Source: G963422705 sp963422705 (lineage in GTDB: Bacteria > Poribacteria > WGA-4E > WGA-3G). From it: DNA of 64,000 nucleotides. A program made the position numbers and the translations under genes. The stretch's first letter is position 1. Each line of letters starts with the position of its first letter. The notes under the pieces were generated by a model. That model was given only the letters and a program-made list of their open reading frames with translations. It did not search any database and was not told where the DNA came from. Below, piece by piece: positions 45,261 through 54,226 of this stretch. The DNA lies in assembly GCA_963422705.1 (NCBI GenBank), contig OY730443.1, positions 2,976,001 to 3,040,000 of the forward strand, written 5' to 3'.

Positions 45261-48074
45261 ATGCCAGGTTTTGAGACAATTGCCAAACCACACAGCGACA
45301 TCGCGCACGGCAAGTTTACATTAGACACCTACGCTGCGAAGCTAGGAAACGTTGTCAAGTCCACGGGGAATTATGAATACAGAAATGCGAAACGTTTTTT
45401 TCAAAAAACTTACGTCACAGATGGATTAAAGAGATTGCTTTCAGTGGTAGAACGCCGGTTGAAAGGGAATGGTGGCGACGCGATTGTTCAATTGCAAACG
45501 CCTTTCGGTGGCGGTAAAACGCATACGCTCATCGCGCTATACCACAAAGCGAAAGAGTGGGATGCCAAGCCTATTGTTATTGTGGGCTCCGAAATGGATG
45601 CCCGGGAAACGTTCTGGGGAAAGCTAGAGATGCAATTGACAGGTAAAACCGAGCGTTTCAAAGGGCACCTTGCGCCTGGAATTGACAGTATTTCGGAGCT
45701 GTTAAAGGTGAGCGATTCGCCGGTGCTAATCCTGATGGACGAAATGTTAAATTATTTAACGCGTGCTGGGGGTGTGTCGGTAAAAAAAGTCACTTTGGCG
45801 GAACAGACGATGGCATTTATGTTATCGTTGACGGAGGCTGTCGCCTCGTGTCAACATGTTGCTTTTATCGTATCGCTGCAATCGAGTGAGATAGGTCCTC
45901 TGGAAGAGAAGTTCCAGCTTTTCACGCAGCTGCTTGCTAGAATGAAACGCGTCATCACCCCGGTTGAAGATAACGAAATCGGCAATATCATTCGCACGCG
46001 CTTGTTCTCCAAAATCGATGAGAAGGGCGCGAAACGCATCGTGCGTGAGTATACCAATTCCGCGCAGAAGGAGGGCATTTTACCTGAAAATAAACAAGCG
46101 TCGGAGTATCGTAAGGATTTTCAGGCGAGTTACCCGTTTCAACCGGAGGTGATTGATGTTCTCTATAAACGTTGGGGGAGTTTTCCAGATTTTCAGAGAA
46201 CGCGGGGTGTGCTGCGGCTGCTGTCGCGTGTGGTTTCGCGGACGGTAAAGAAAAATCGCCCTTACATTACCCTGGCCGATTTTGACCTGGCGGACGCTGA
46301 TATCCGTGCTGAGCTCTTAGAACACGCGGGGCAAGAATATCAGAGCATCTTGTCAAGTGATATCACCACACGGAATCAAGGAGCAAAAACCGTTGACGGA
46401 AACGTAGGTTCGGCGTATCAACTTCTCGAATTAGGCACGCGCACTGCCACGGCCATCTTCCTATACTCCTTCACCGGCGGTTCCGAACGCCGCGGCACGA
46501 GCAGGAATCAAATTAAACGGAGCGCGACGCTGCCGGATATCCCGGTGTCTGTGGTAGATACCGCTATCAACGAATTGAGCGAACGTCTCTTTTATCTGCG
46601 TACGGAAAACGACAACTACTATTTTGATACACAACCGAATTTAACGCGGATTTTGCAAATCCACAAGGAGAATGTTGACGCTGGGCTGGTGACATCGCGT
46701 GCCGATAAGGAACTCAACAGGTGTTTCAAAGCGACGTCTCATACGCGCCTGAAAACCTACATTGCCCCCAAAACCGACCGGGAGATTCCGGATGAAGCTG
46801 CATTCAAGCTGATTGTCCTCCCGGAACGCGACGACGCGTTTTGTCGAAAGCTTGTGGAAAAGCACGGCGAACAGACTCGTGTTAATCGCAATACACTCTT
46901 TTTTCTCACGCCACACCTGGGACATGCCGATACCTTTCTGAACAAAGTCAAAGAGGTGCTCGCTTATGATGCCATTCATCAGGATACTTCCCTGAATTTA
47001 TCGAAGGAGCAAAAGAAAGAAGTCGCATCCAAGCTGGCGAGTGCCCCGGATGAACTCAACAATGCGTTGTGCAGCGACTATCGCATGCTCCTGATTCCAA
47101 ATCAGGAAGGGTTTTGTGAAAAAGAACTGGGGATATCTGCGAGTGGAATGAATACGCTTCTGGCGGGGGGTGTCTATGAGACGCTTTGTGCCAACAGTCA
47201 AATCCTAAAGAAAATTGGCGCGCGAAACATCTCCGAACTCTATCTGAAGGAGCCTGAGTCCGAACTCTATCTGAAGGAGCCTGAGATTGTCTTGAGCTCC
47301 CAACTGCTTAACTCCAGTCTTCGCACCCCTGGGGAAAAACGTCGTGCCCTTCGTGACGTATGGGAAGATGGCATTATCGAAGGGGTTGAGGCGGGGCTTT
47401 TTGCCATCGGTGAACAGTGCGGCGGCAAACTCATTCCGCACCATTTTAAGAACACCCCTCGCGATGTTACCATGGATGGCGCTGAAGTGCTTATCAAACC
47501 AGAGCTGATTCTGGAGAATATCACGGCGCAAGAAATTCTGTCAAAGTTTCTCAAGAAGAATGATTCAATTTCCACCAGTGCACCGTTTTACTATTCGCCT
47601 GATTCCGGTAACGCGTCGCGTCCGCTGCGCGCCGCCTGGGAGAACGCCATCCGAGACGGGGTAAAGCGCCGCATTTTTGGCGTGGGTGAAAAAATAGGGG
47701 ATGAACTCACCCAGCGTGCTTTCGGGGAAGAACCTGGAAAGATTCGCCTAAGCGATACCGAGGTGCTGATGCAGGCGGCGCTTTGTAAAGCGCCGGTGCC
47801 GCCGGTGCCCCCTGAGCCGCCTGGCAATGGTGGGGGTATCATCGACGAGCCTCCGGGAGAAGACGATACATCCAGAAAATCCCTCCATTTCGCATTTCGT
47901 GTCCCTTCCGGTACAGTGAACGATATGGCGCTCCAGGTAAATTCGTTGCAAGGCAAGTTCAGAGAGATTCAGATTGTATTAAAAGCGATGGATGGAGAAA
48001 TATCAGAAGATGACTATGAGCAACTCAAGGCAGATTTCGAAGATTCAGGCATTGATGTGGAGGAAGAAGTATAA
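45261..48074 (+). CDS. DUF499-family AAA+-like ATPase
   Basis: 937 residues. Walker A TPFGGGKTHT (80-89) and Walker B VLILMDEMLNY (155-165) fit DUF499 (COG1483), the group that includes BREX PglY/BrxC relatives. YPFQPEVIDVLYKRW and FQRTRGVLRLLSRVV are typical. The C-terminal part contains an internal duplication of a module of about 65 residues: RRALRDVWEDGIIEGVEAGLF (from about 693) and RPLRAAWENAIRDGVKRRIF (from about 787). A proline-rich linker and a final alpha/beta piece follow. A 27-bp tandem duplication gives SELYLKEPE twice (about 658-675). GGAG precedes the ATG. Its 3' end overlaps the convergent glycosyltransferase gene. Confidence 0.88.
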   Translation: MPGFETIAKPHSDIAHGKFTLDTYAAKLGNVVKSTGNYEYRNAKRFFQKTYVTDGLKRLLSVVERRLKGNGGDAIVQLQTPFGGGKTHTLIALYHKAKEWDAKPIVIVGSEMDARETFWGKLEMQLTGKTERFKGHLAPGIDSISELLKVSDSPVLILMDEMLNYLTRAGGVSVKKVTLAEQTMAFMLSLTEAVASCQHVAFIVSLQSSEIGPLEEKFQLFTQLLARMKRVITPVEDNEIGNIIRTRLFSKIDEKGAKRIVREYTNSAQKEGILPENKQASEYRKDFQASYPFQPEVIDVLYKRWGSFPDFQRTRGVLRLLSRVVSRTVKKNRPYITLADFDLADADIRAELLEHAGQEYQSILSSDITTRNQGAKTVDGNVGSAYQLLELGTRTATAIFLYSFTGGSERRGTSRNQIKRSATLPDIPVSVVDTAINELSERLFYLRTENDNYYFDTQPNLTRILQIHKENVDAGLVTSRADKELNRCFKATSHTRLKTYIAPKTDREIPDEAAFKLIVLPERDDAFCRKLVEKHGEQTRVNRNTLFFLTPHLGHADTFLNKVKEVLAYDAIHQDTSLNLSKEQKKEVASKLASAPDELNNALCSDYRMLLIPNQEGFCEKELGISASGMNTLLAGGVYETLCANSQILKKIGARNISELYLKEPESELYLKEPEIVLSSQLLNSSLRTPGEKRRALRDVWEDGIIEGVEAGLFAIGEQCGGKLIPHHFKNTPRDVTMDGAEVLIKPELILENITAQEILSKFLKKNDSISTSAPFYYSPDSGNASRPLRAAWENAIRDGVKRRIFGVGEKIGDELTQRAFGEEPGKIRLSDTEVLMQAALCKAPVPPVPPEPPGNGGGIIDEPPGEDDTSRKSLHFAFRVPSGTVNDMALQVNSLQGKFREIQIVLKAMDGEISEDDYEQLKADFEDSGIDVEEEV
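47232..47285. repeat. 27-bp in-frame tandem duplication in the DUF499 gene
   Basis: Two identical 27-bp units (47232-47258 and 47259-47285), each encoding SELYLKEPE. It is a multiple of three, so the frame is kept. Confidence 0.93.
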
Positions 48075-49039
48075 TTCGCGATGGCATCGAGAACTTGCGC
48101 GTCGGTGATTGCGTCAAGAACGGCACAACTGCCAGCAGCGCAGCCGCCCGGGTGTCGCCCGGGGTGACACGGATTACACCCCATCTGCATCGCACTCTGT
48201 ACAACGGTGTGCATCCGCCCATAGGGCCCACTGCGATGATGATTTGTAGCGCCGAAAAGGGCCACGACGGGCGTTCTTACGGCGGCGGCGATGTGCATCG
48301 GCCCGGTGTCGTTGCCTATGTAGACATCACACAGTGATATTAACGCGGCGACATGCCGCAAAATTGACGTTTTGACGAGAATCGGCGCCCTATCCATCAT
48401 CTCCGCTATCTCCATCTGAAGACGACGTTCGTGTGGCCCCGCGAAAAGTAAAATTGAGCGCGGCTGCACACGCGATTGTAACAGCACGTTCGCGAGCGTC
48501 GCGTATTTGCGAGCCGGCCATAACTTATAGCTCCAATTCCCCCCCGGATGTATGCCGATGAGCTCGCTTTCTGAAGTGACGCCATTTTTGCTGAGAAAAT
48601 GGCGCGCTTCTCTCTCCTCCGCTTCACTGAGCTGTAGCCGTGGCTGCGCGCCTGTTATCTCAACCCCGTGTCGCCGTAGCACTTCCAGGTAACGCGTAAC
48701 GGCGTGCAGATTGCCACGTTCATGGCCCATCGCCCAGTGGTGTTTCGCCCCGATGAAGCGTGCCGTGAAGCTATCTCGTAGATTGATGACAAGCTCAAAC
48801 TTTTCTCGACGCAGCGCTTTTATCAACCTCAGCCTGCCTTTCCACCCGATAGATTCGCCCCGGTTATCGTAAATATGGACGGCATCAATTTGCGGCTCCG
48901 GAGAGAGCAAGGCTGCCGCATGCGGGCCGACAAGGAAGGTGATATGAGCACTCGGAAAGGATTCGCGTAACGGTTGGATGACGCTCGTAGATAAGACGGC
49001 GTCACCGATAAAAGTGAAACTAAAAACGAGAATCTTTCG
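48014..49039 (-). CDS. Glycosyltransferase family 9 (heptosyltransferase-like)
   Basis: GT-B fold enzyme related to LPS heptosyltransferases. 341 residues from the ATG at 49039 (MRKILVFSFTFIGDAVLSTS is the canonical start); an in-frame ATG lies ten codons upstream. GIHPGGNWSYKLWPARKY, the GNDTGPMHIAAA nucleotide-sugar region and LFGATN are conserved. Cysteines in MQMGCNPCHPGRHPGGCAAGSC suggest a metal or disulfide cluster that is common in this subgroup. The 3' end overlaps the DUF499 gene by 61 bp tail-to-tail. It is the last gene of the three-gene glycosyltransferase run, probably for cell-surface glycan synthesis. Confidence 0.88.
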   Translation of the reverse strand, partial: RKILVFSFTFIGDAVLSTSVIQPLRESFPSAHITFLVGPHAAALLSPEPQIDAVHIYDNRGESIGWKGRLRLIKALRREKFELVINLRDSFTARFIGAKHHWAMGHERGNLHAVTRYLEVLRRHGVEITGAQPRLQLSEAEEREARHFLSKNGVTSESELIGIHPGGNWSYKLWPARKYATLANVLLQSRVQPRSILLFAGPHERRLQMEIAEMMDRAPILVKTSILRHVAALISLCDVYIGNDTGPMHIAAAVRTPVVALFGATNHHRSGPYGRMHTVVQSAMQMGCNPCHPGRHPGGCAAGSCAVLDAITDAQVLDAIANYTSSSTSMPESSKSALSCS

Positions 49040-49080
49040 CATGAGTGTATTGTTTACAAGTCCATGCACCAGCGCGAGCC

Positions 49081-50376
49081 CTAAAGAGCATCAAATCCCA
49101 AGATGGGCACACCCCGTCTCACCGCGCGCGCCTTAGCGTTTCTATCAAAAGATTCAATGAGTTCTACAGCGGTAGTGATACCGTCCTCTGCTTCCATTTG
49201 CTGCCCTAACGCCTGTGCCCGTTGCGTCATTGCGGGTGTTTTCAAGACGTTTTGTATCCGCTTAGCGAGTCGGTTCGCGTTCATTTTACGACGGGGCAAA
49301 CTTCTTGGTGCAACGCCAAGTTCGTGAAGCAGTCTTCCCCAATACGGCTGATCAGCATGGTGTGGCACGACAACCGATGGCACTTTAGCGCGACAAACCG
49401 CGGTTGTGGTGCCGGCCCCGCCGTGATGTACAACACAACAGGCCTGAGGCAATAACCACCGATGTGGCACATAGTCGGTGAAAAAGATGTCAGGTAGGTT
49501 GTCTGCCATTCCCAATCGCCCCCATCCGGCTTGGATGATAGCGCGCCGTTGGACGAGCCTCACCGCCTTTATCAGAATTTCGGTGGTTTCTCGTGCATTT
49601 GTGCCGCCCATAGAGCCGAAAGAGATAATGATTGGCGGTGTGCCATTCTGCAGAAAATCTCGTAATTCCGGTAGTGAGGTGTAGGCTGGCTCATCCAAAT
49701 CCCAGGCCCCTGTGATTTTGCAGTTTTCAGGAAAATCGGTTTTCGCACAAAACGTCGGCGAGACAGCGATGAGATTCAAGTATGGCGAATATTTTCCATC
49801 GAACGCCACAGATTTTCGGGGTTTGCCACCAACAGTCGCGATAAATTCATTAAAAATGGGGTTGATGACGCGCCCGACGCGGTGTTCCACCAATTTCCAC
49901 ACAACGGCATTGAATGCCGTTCCCCAATTGGGGAACGGATACGGAGCGGTATAACGGGATTTGATGAAACCGTGGCAGTAGGTTACCGTCATCCACGGGA
50001 CACCGTTGCGGATGGCGGCTTCTTGCGCCGGCAAGTCCACGGCGTGGCATATGGCGATGTCGTATCCTTTCATTGCGGGGAGGCAATCGTCGTACCACTT
50101 TTTCCCATGGCGCAAGATGCCTTCCTCAGCGATGATGCGCACATGCTGAAGGGGGTCACGTATGTTAATGATAGTATCCATTGCCTTGTGAAATTCTGCC
50201 ATCTCAAAACTCACCCGGACCTCGTGATACTCTGTGCCGAGCTGCTCTATCCGTTCCCTGTATAACGCGGGTGCACAGACACGCACGTGATGGCCGCGTT
50301 CGAGTAACCGTTCCGCGACTGCCAGGAGTGGATAGACATCTCCGGTTGAACCCCAGGCGCTGAATACAATTTTCAT
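49081..50376 (-). CDS. Glycosyltransferase family 1 (UGT/erythromycin CIII-like)
   Basis: 431 residues. N-terminal FSAWGSTGDVYPLLAVAERLLERGHHV is the acceptor-binding start of UGT-like enzymes. The C-terminal donor-binding signature is IISFGSMGG, then FTDYVPHRWLLPQACCVVHHGGAGTTT and VVPHHADQPYWGRLLHELGVAP. Such enzymes glycosylate lipids, sterols or natural products with UDP- or dTDP-sugars. It starts at ATG after GAGGAA and overlaps the upstream glycosyltransferase stop by ATGA, so the two are translationally coupled. Confidence 0.9.
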   Translation of the reverse strand: MKIVFSAWGSTGDVYPLLAVAERLLERGHHVRVCAPALYRERIEQLGTEYHEVRVSFEMAEFHKAMDTIINIRDPLQHVRIIAEEGILRHGKKWYDDCLPAMKGYDIAICHAVDLPAQEAAIRNGVPWMTVTYCHGFIKSRYTAPYPFPNWGTAFNAVVWKLVEHRVGRVINPIFNEFIATVGGKPRKSVAFDGKYSPYLNLIAVSPTFCAKTDFPENCKITGAWDLDEPAYTSLPELRDFLQNGTPPIIISFGSMGGTNARETTEILIKAVRLVQRRAIIQAGWGRLGMADNLPDIFFTDYVPHRWLLPQACCVVHHGGAGTTTAVCRAKVPSVVVPHHADQPYWGRLLHELGVAPRSLPRRKMNANRLAKRIQNVLKTPAMTQRAQALGQQMEAEDGITTAVELIESFDRNAKARAVRRGVPILGFDAL

Positions 50377-51407
50377 AACCGTTCCTCAACGATTTTCCAG
50401 ACGGCATTGACGGGCAGTTTTTTGGTGCATTCCCATCCGATTTGACATTGGTGTGCGCTGCAGGGCCAACACGGCATATCTCGTCGGACAATTGACGCGT
50501 TTGCACTCAAGGGGTGCCAAACGACGTGGTCCGTGGGGCCAAAGATTGCGACAGTCGGTACATCTAAAGCGGCGGCGATGTGCATGGGGCCGGAGTCGTT
50601 GCAAACAACGAGTGCACAACAGTTTAACAGCGCTGCAAGCTTGCGAATGGTTGTGGGGGCGTAAGTGATAACGGGCGATTGTACGCGTTTGTGTATATTC
50701 TGTGCGAGGATTTCTTCATCGGGCCCGTATAAAAGGAGAATGGTGGCGTCATAATTGTTTGCGAGCTTGTCAACGAGTTGTGCGTACTGCGCTTCTGGCC
50801 ACCGTTTATCGTGCGAGCTTCCGCCGGGGTGAATGCCGATGAGCATTTTCTGACTGTCCAATTTCCACGCGTTGAGTAGCGCTTTGGCCTCGGCGATTTC
50901 ATGAGGGCTGAGTTGCAACACCAGTCGCCGCTCGCCTTCGCCGTAGCAAATTAACCGCACCAATTCCAAGTTTCTGTCAACTTCGTGGGTTTCCCCTTTT
51001 CTGTACGTGCCATGCCAGGCGTGCGTGAACGTGGATTTGAACCGTTTCTGATAACGTCCGAGGCGGTAACGTGCGCGTGAGAGACAAGCGACGAGGTGGG
51101 GCCATGTGGCGGTTTGCATCGCGACAACAAGTTGAAATCCTTCGCGGTGCAGCCTGCGGTAGAACCGGAGGCGTTCTCTGAATCGCAAATGTTCCCGGTT
51201 CCGGTTGAACAGAAGAATCCTGTCGATATCAGGATTGCCCAGTAGGATTGGGGCATTCATCGGGCTCGCCAATACCGTAATTTCTGCCTCGGGATAATTT
51301 TGCCGAAGCAAGGCAATGGCGGGGGTAGAATTCAGCAAATCCCCGATGCCATCCACACGGACGATAAGGATTTTGTGGATGCCGGGCAGCGTTTTTCTAG
51401 ATTGCAC
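50373..51407 (-). CDS. Glycosyltransferase family 9 (heptosyltransferase-like)
   Basis: 344 residues, starting at GTG after GAGGAAG. KILIVRVDGIGDLLNSTPAIALLRQNYP is the GT9 start. GIHPGGSSHDKRWPEAQYAQL and CNDSGPMHIAAALDVPTVAIFGPTDH form the donor site, and CWPCSAHQCQIGWEC is the C-terminal Cys cluster. It is clearly paralogous to the gene at 48-49 kb, with a GT1 gene between. It is the first gene of the run; no promoter was identified with confidence upstream. Confidence 0.9.
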   Translation of the reverse strand: MQSRKTLPGIHKILIVRVDGIGDLLNSTPAIALLRQNYPEAEITVLASPMNAPILLGNPDIDRILLFNRNREHLRFRERLRFYRRLHREGFQLVVAMQTATWPHLVACLSRARYRLGRYQKRFKSTFTHAWHGTYRKGETHEVDRNLELVRLICYGEGERRLVLQLSPHEIAEAKALLNAWKLDSQKMLIGIHPGGSSHDKRWPEAQYAQLVDKLANNYDATILLLYGPDEEILAQNIHKRVQSPVITYAPTTIRKLAALLNCCALVVCNDSGPMHIAAALDVPTVAIFGPTDHVVWHPLSANASIVRRDMPCWPCSAHQCQIGWECTKKLPVNAVWKIVEERL

Positions 51408-51846
51408 GGTTCTTCCTCATTTCTTACACTTTTTTCACCGCGTTAGCGCTCACGCGCGTTCACATTCGTATAGTAATCCCCTGTAGAAGCGCAAACTTAA
51501 CTTACAGGAGTTACCAAGGCGTTGTCAATACGGCCCATTTCCGGGGCGTTGGTGATGTATCCGTAAACGTTGAATTCTTTAGACGGCTTCCTCTATTTGA
51601 TAAGTGAAGGACAACTCCCCCAAAAGTCTACAAAAAGTGTAACGTTAAATTCGCATTTTATTGTAGCATCATCTTAATTAAAAGCAAAGTCGAGATGTGA
51701 ATAGTTAAAGATGTCTCACGAATTGGTTCTTCGTTAACGTTACAAGTGCGCCGTCGCGCATCCGTCGTTCCGGGCGAGCGCCGTCGCGCGTGCCGCTTTT
51801 CCGCTCAGGAAAAAGGGTGAAAACGGCGGAACGCGAAACAAAAAAT
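51408..51846. other. Divergent intergenic region
   Basis: About 440 bases between the glycosyltransferase run and the OPT-like gene. It contains a direct repeat GCGCCGTCGCGC (51748-51759 and 51778-51789) and a loose palindrome (CCGCTTTTCC...GAAAACGGCGG, 51793-51834). No gene was recognised. Confidence 0.5.
51748..51789. repeat. GC-rich direct repeat
   Basis: GCGCCGTCGCGC occurs twice, 30 bp apart, in the 5' region of the OPT-like gene. Confidence 0.7.
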
Positions 51847-51875
51847 TTGCATGCTGTTCTCGTCTATGGTATGCT
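51847..51875 (+). promoter_or_regulatory. Promoter abutting the OPT-like start codon
   Basis: TTGCAT (51847-51852), a 17-bp spacer and TATGCT (51870-51875). The predicted start falls at or next to the ATG at 51882, implying a leaderless or nearly leaderless mRNA. Confidence 0.5.
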
Positions 51876-51881
51876 GGAAAC

Positions 51882-53759
51882 ATGCATGAACCTGATGGTA
51901 CCGAGCAAACCTCAGGACTCCGTTTTACCTTAGTCGTCCTAAGTTTCGGTAGTCTTCTGATTATTCTCACCTGTTATTGGATAATTTCTGCGGAAAACCG
52001 CGTCGTCTGGGAGTTAACAGATTTCTCGATTTTTCCGACGGTTCTTTTCACATTTTTTCTTCTGGCTGCGATTGCCCCGTTTTTAAGACGGATTCTCAGA
52101 AATGGTGCGCCGACGTCCCGTGAACTTGCAATGACGTATACGATGGTATCTGTAGCGACGGCGCTAGCGGGGCACGATATCGTTCGGCAATTAGTTCCAA
52201 TGATTGCCAACGCGGGCTGGTTCGCTACCCCGGAAAACGAGTGGAATTCTCTCTTTTTTCGGTTCATGCCGACGTGGTTGACGATTACCGACAGGCGGAT
52301 TCTGCGTGGGTATTTTGAAGGCGATGATACGTTTTGGCAAATGCTGTATGTAAACGCGTGGCTGTGGCCTATTTTTGCGTGGAGCGCCTTAGTAATCGTG
52401 TTACTGTTCATGATGCTTTGCGTGAACATTATCCTTCGGCAGCAGTGGATAGAGCACGAGAAACTGAGTTACCCGCTGACAACGCTTCCTATAGAGCTAC
52501 TTGGCCATCCGTCTATTATTTTTCGCAACAGGCTAATTTGGCTCGGTTTCGGCGTCGCTTTTGGGTTGGAAATACTTGCGGGGTTGAACTACCTGTTTCC
52601 GGTGATTCCGTCGTTAAAAATCAAGTATCAACTCTACGCCTCGTCTCGTCCGTGGAGCGCGATGGGCCGTTTACCCATCTATGTGTACCCGTTTGCGATG
52701 GGCCTCGGGTATCTGATGCCGTTGCAGTTATCGTTATCGTTTTGGGCTTTCTACCTATTTTGGGGAGGGCAGCGAATTTTTTTCAGCGCGACGGGCTGGA
52801 CACCGGCGATAGCGTTTCAAACGGAGCAGCGTGGTGGTGCCTGGCTGGGGCTGGGATTGCTTGCACTGTTGACGAGTCGGCGTCAAATTTTCGCGGTGCT
52901 GCGCGGTGTCTTTTCGTTTCGGGATAAGAACGTTCTTTATTCACTGGCTGTTTTTGGGCTAATCGGTGGGTTAGCATTTGTGCTGGTATTTTGGTATTTC
53001 GCGGGGCTCTTGCCCTGGGTTACCTTAGGATATTTTAGTATCTACTCGGTTTTATGCATCGCGATGACGCGCATGCGTGCTGAGCTGGGGCCGCCAACAC
53101 ATGAGTTGCATGGCATGCATCCGGACCGGATTATGCTGCTCTTTGTCGGCAGTCGTCCGTTGGGCGCGCAAAGCCTCACCAATACGACGTTGCTGTCCTG
53201 GTTGGCATACGGTTACCGGTGTCATCCGATGCCGCATCAATTGGAGGCTTTCAAAATAGGGCGGCACTTCCGCTTCAGCGACAGGCGTCTAGTTATCGCG
53301 TTGATTGTAGCTTCGATTGTGGGCACGGTTATCTCTATCGTTGGGCATGTGGCCCTCTATTATGAATACCGTTTTGCCCGGTGGGGCGTCGGTGAATTTA
53401 ACCGTTTACAAAGCTGGATTACCAGGCCGCGCGCCCCCAACTTGATTGCTGTTGAACACATGACTTTTGGGTTTCTGTTTACGGTAGGGTTAACATTTCT
53501 CAAACGTCGGTTTCTGTGGTGGCCGTTCTATCCGGTAGGTTACGCTGTGGGCAACGGTTGGGCTATCGGATGGATGTGGTTCTCAATTTGCTTAGGGTGG
53601 TTCTTCAAGCAGTTACTTTTCACAGGCGGTGGTGTGCGCGCATATCGAAAGGCGTTGCCGCTATTCTTGGGGCTTATTTTTGGACAATTTCTGGCGGGGA
53701 GCTTATGGAGTTTACTCGGTGTCTTGCTCAATATGAACATGTACACACTTTTTCCATAA
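51882..53759 (+). CDS. Polytopic membrane protein, OPT-like (DUF6785/DUF6784 type)
   Basis: 625 residues with about 12-14 hydrophobic helices starting at about 14. Features I associate with the DUF6785/DUF6784 proteins of planctomycetes and Poribacteria are PTSRELAMTYTMVSVATALAGHD, EKLSYPLTTLPIEL and TRMRAELGPPTHELHGMHPD. They also include the C-terminal GWAIGWMWFSICLGWFFKQLLFTGGG..AYRKALPLFLGLIFGQ. Overall the layout resembles oligopeptide transporter (OPT) proteins. The substrate is unknown. It is convergent with the STAS gene (4-base gap). ATG at 51882 is assumed; a second ATG lies at 51886 out of frame. Confidence 0.78.
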   Translation: MHEPDGTEQTSGLRFTLVVLSFGSLLIILTCYWIISAENRVVWELTDFSIFPTVLFTFFLLAAIAPFLRRILRNGAPTSRELAMTYTMVSVATALAGHDIVRQLVPMIANAGWFATPENEWNSLFFRFMPTWLTITDRRILRGYFEGDDTFWQMLYVNAWLWPIFAWSALVIVLLFMMLCVNIILRQQWIEHEKLSYPLTTLPIELLGHPSIIFRNRLIWLGFGVAFGLEILAGLNYLFPVIPSLKIKYQLYASSRPWSAMGRLPIYVYPFAMGLGYLMPLQLSLSFWAFYLFWGGQRIFFSATGWTPAIAFQTEQRGGAWLGLGLLALLTSRRQIFAVLRGVFSFRDKNVLYSLAVFGLIGGLAFVLVFWYFAGLLPWVTLGYFSIYSVLCIAMTRMRAELGPPTHELHGMHPDRIMLLFVGSRPLGAQSLTNTTLLSWLAYGYRCHPMPHQLEAFKIGRHFRFSDRRLVIALIVASIVGTVISIVGHVALYYEYRFARWGVGEFNRLQSWITRPRAPNLIAVEHMTFGFLFTVGLTFLKRRFLWWPFYPVGYAVGNGWAIGWMWFSICLGWFFKQLLFTGGGVRAYRKALPLFLGLIFGQFLAGSLWSLLGVLLNMNMYTLFP

Positions 53760-53763
53760 GAAT

Positions 53764-54108
53764 TCAAAAATCTTTAAGCGCCTCTTCTTCAGAGGCGAAA
53801 ACGCCAATACTTTGCGTTAACCCGATGGTGTTGAAAATATCGCGCACCTGTTTAGAGGGGTGCGCCACCCGCAAAACTTGCTCTTTATCGCGCACCTTCC
53901 AGAGTAATTTGATAATTCCTCCGAAGCCACTACTGGTGATGAAGCTGCGTCTTTCAAAATTAAGCAGGAGTTTTCCGCCCCGCTTCATATCTGCTTCGAT
54001 GTATGCCTCAGTGAGTATCGTTTCAGATACCTCAGTCAAGTACCCCGTAATGTCAAATATAACGATTTTCTCTACGTATCGAATGGAAAGCGACTGATGT
54101 ACCCTCAC
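53764..54108 (-). CDS. STAS-domain protein, anti-sigma factor antagonist-like
   Basis: 114 residues, a single STAS domain like SpoIIAA/RsbV. The phosphorylation loop reads ITSSGFGGI (S59/S60), where the family has DSSG; Thr replaces the Asp. IVIFDITGYL and the KLLLNFE strand fit the fold. Such proteins release sigma factors or sensors from kinase/anti-sigma partners in a partner-switch. No RsbW-like kinase lies nearby. It starts after GGAGGGAAC. Confidence 0.87.
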   Translation of the reverse strand: MRVHQSLSIRYVEKIVIFDITGYLTEVSETILTEAYIEADMKRGGKLLLNFERRSFITSSGFGGIIKLLWKVRDKEQVLRVAHPSKQVRDIFNTIGLTQSIGVFASEEEALKDF

Positions 54109-54226
54109 TGTTCCCTCCTCCCCGGAATCCCCGGTTGTTTCTTCAAAGCCATCCCGTTAACACATTTGTAAAAATAAAAATGCGAATTCTTCAATTTTTG
54201 TCCCGGGTGTGAAAAAAAAAAATAGG

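Noticed and set aside
36565..48074. BREX or DISARM system
   Set aside because: No PglZ, BrxL or BrxA/B for BREX and no DrmA, DrmB (DUF1998) or DrmC for DISARM; only individual components resemble these systems.
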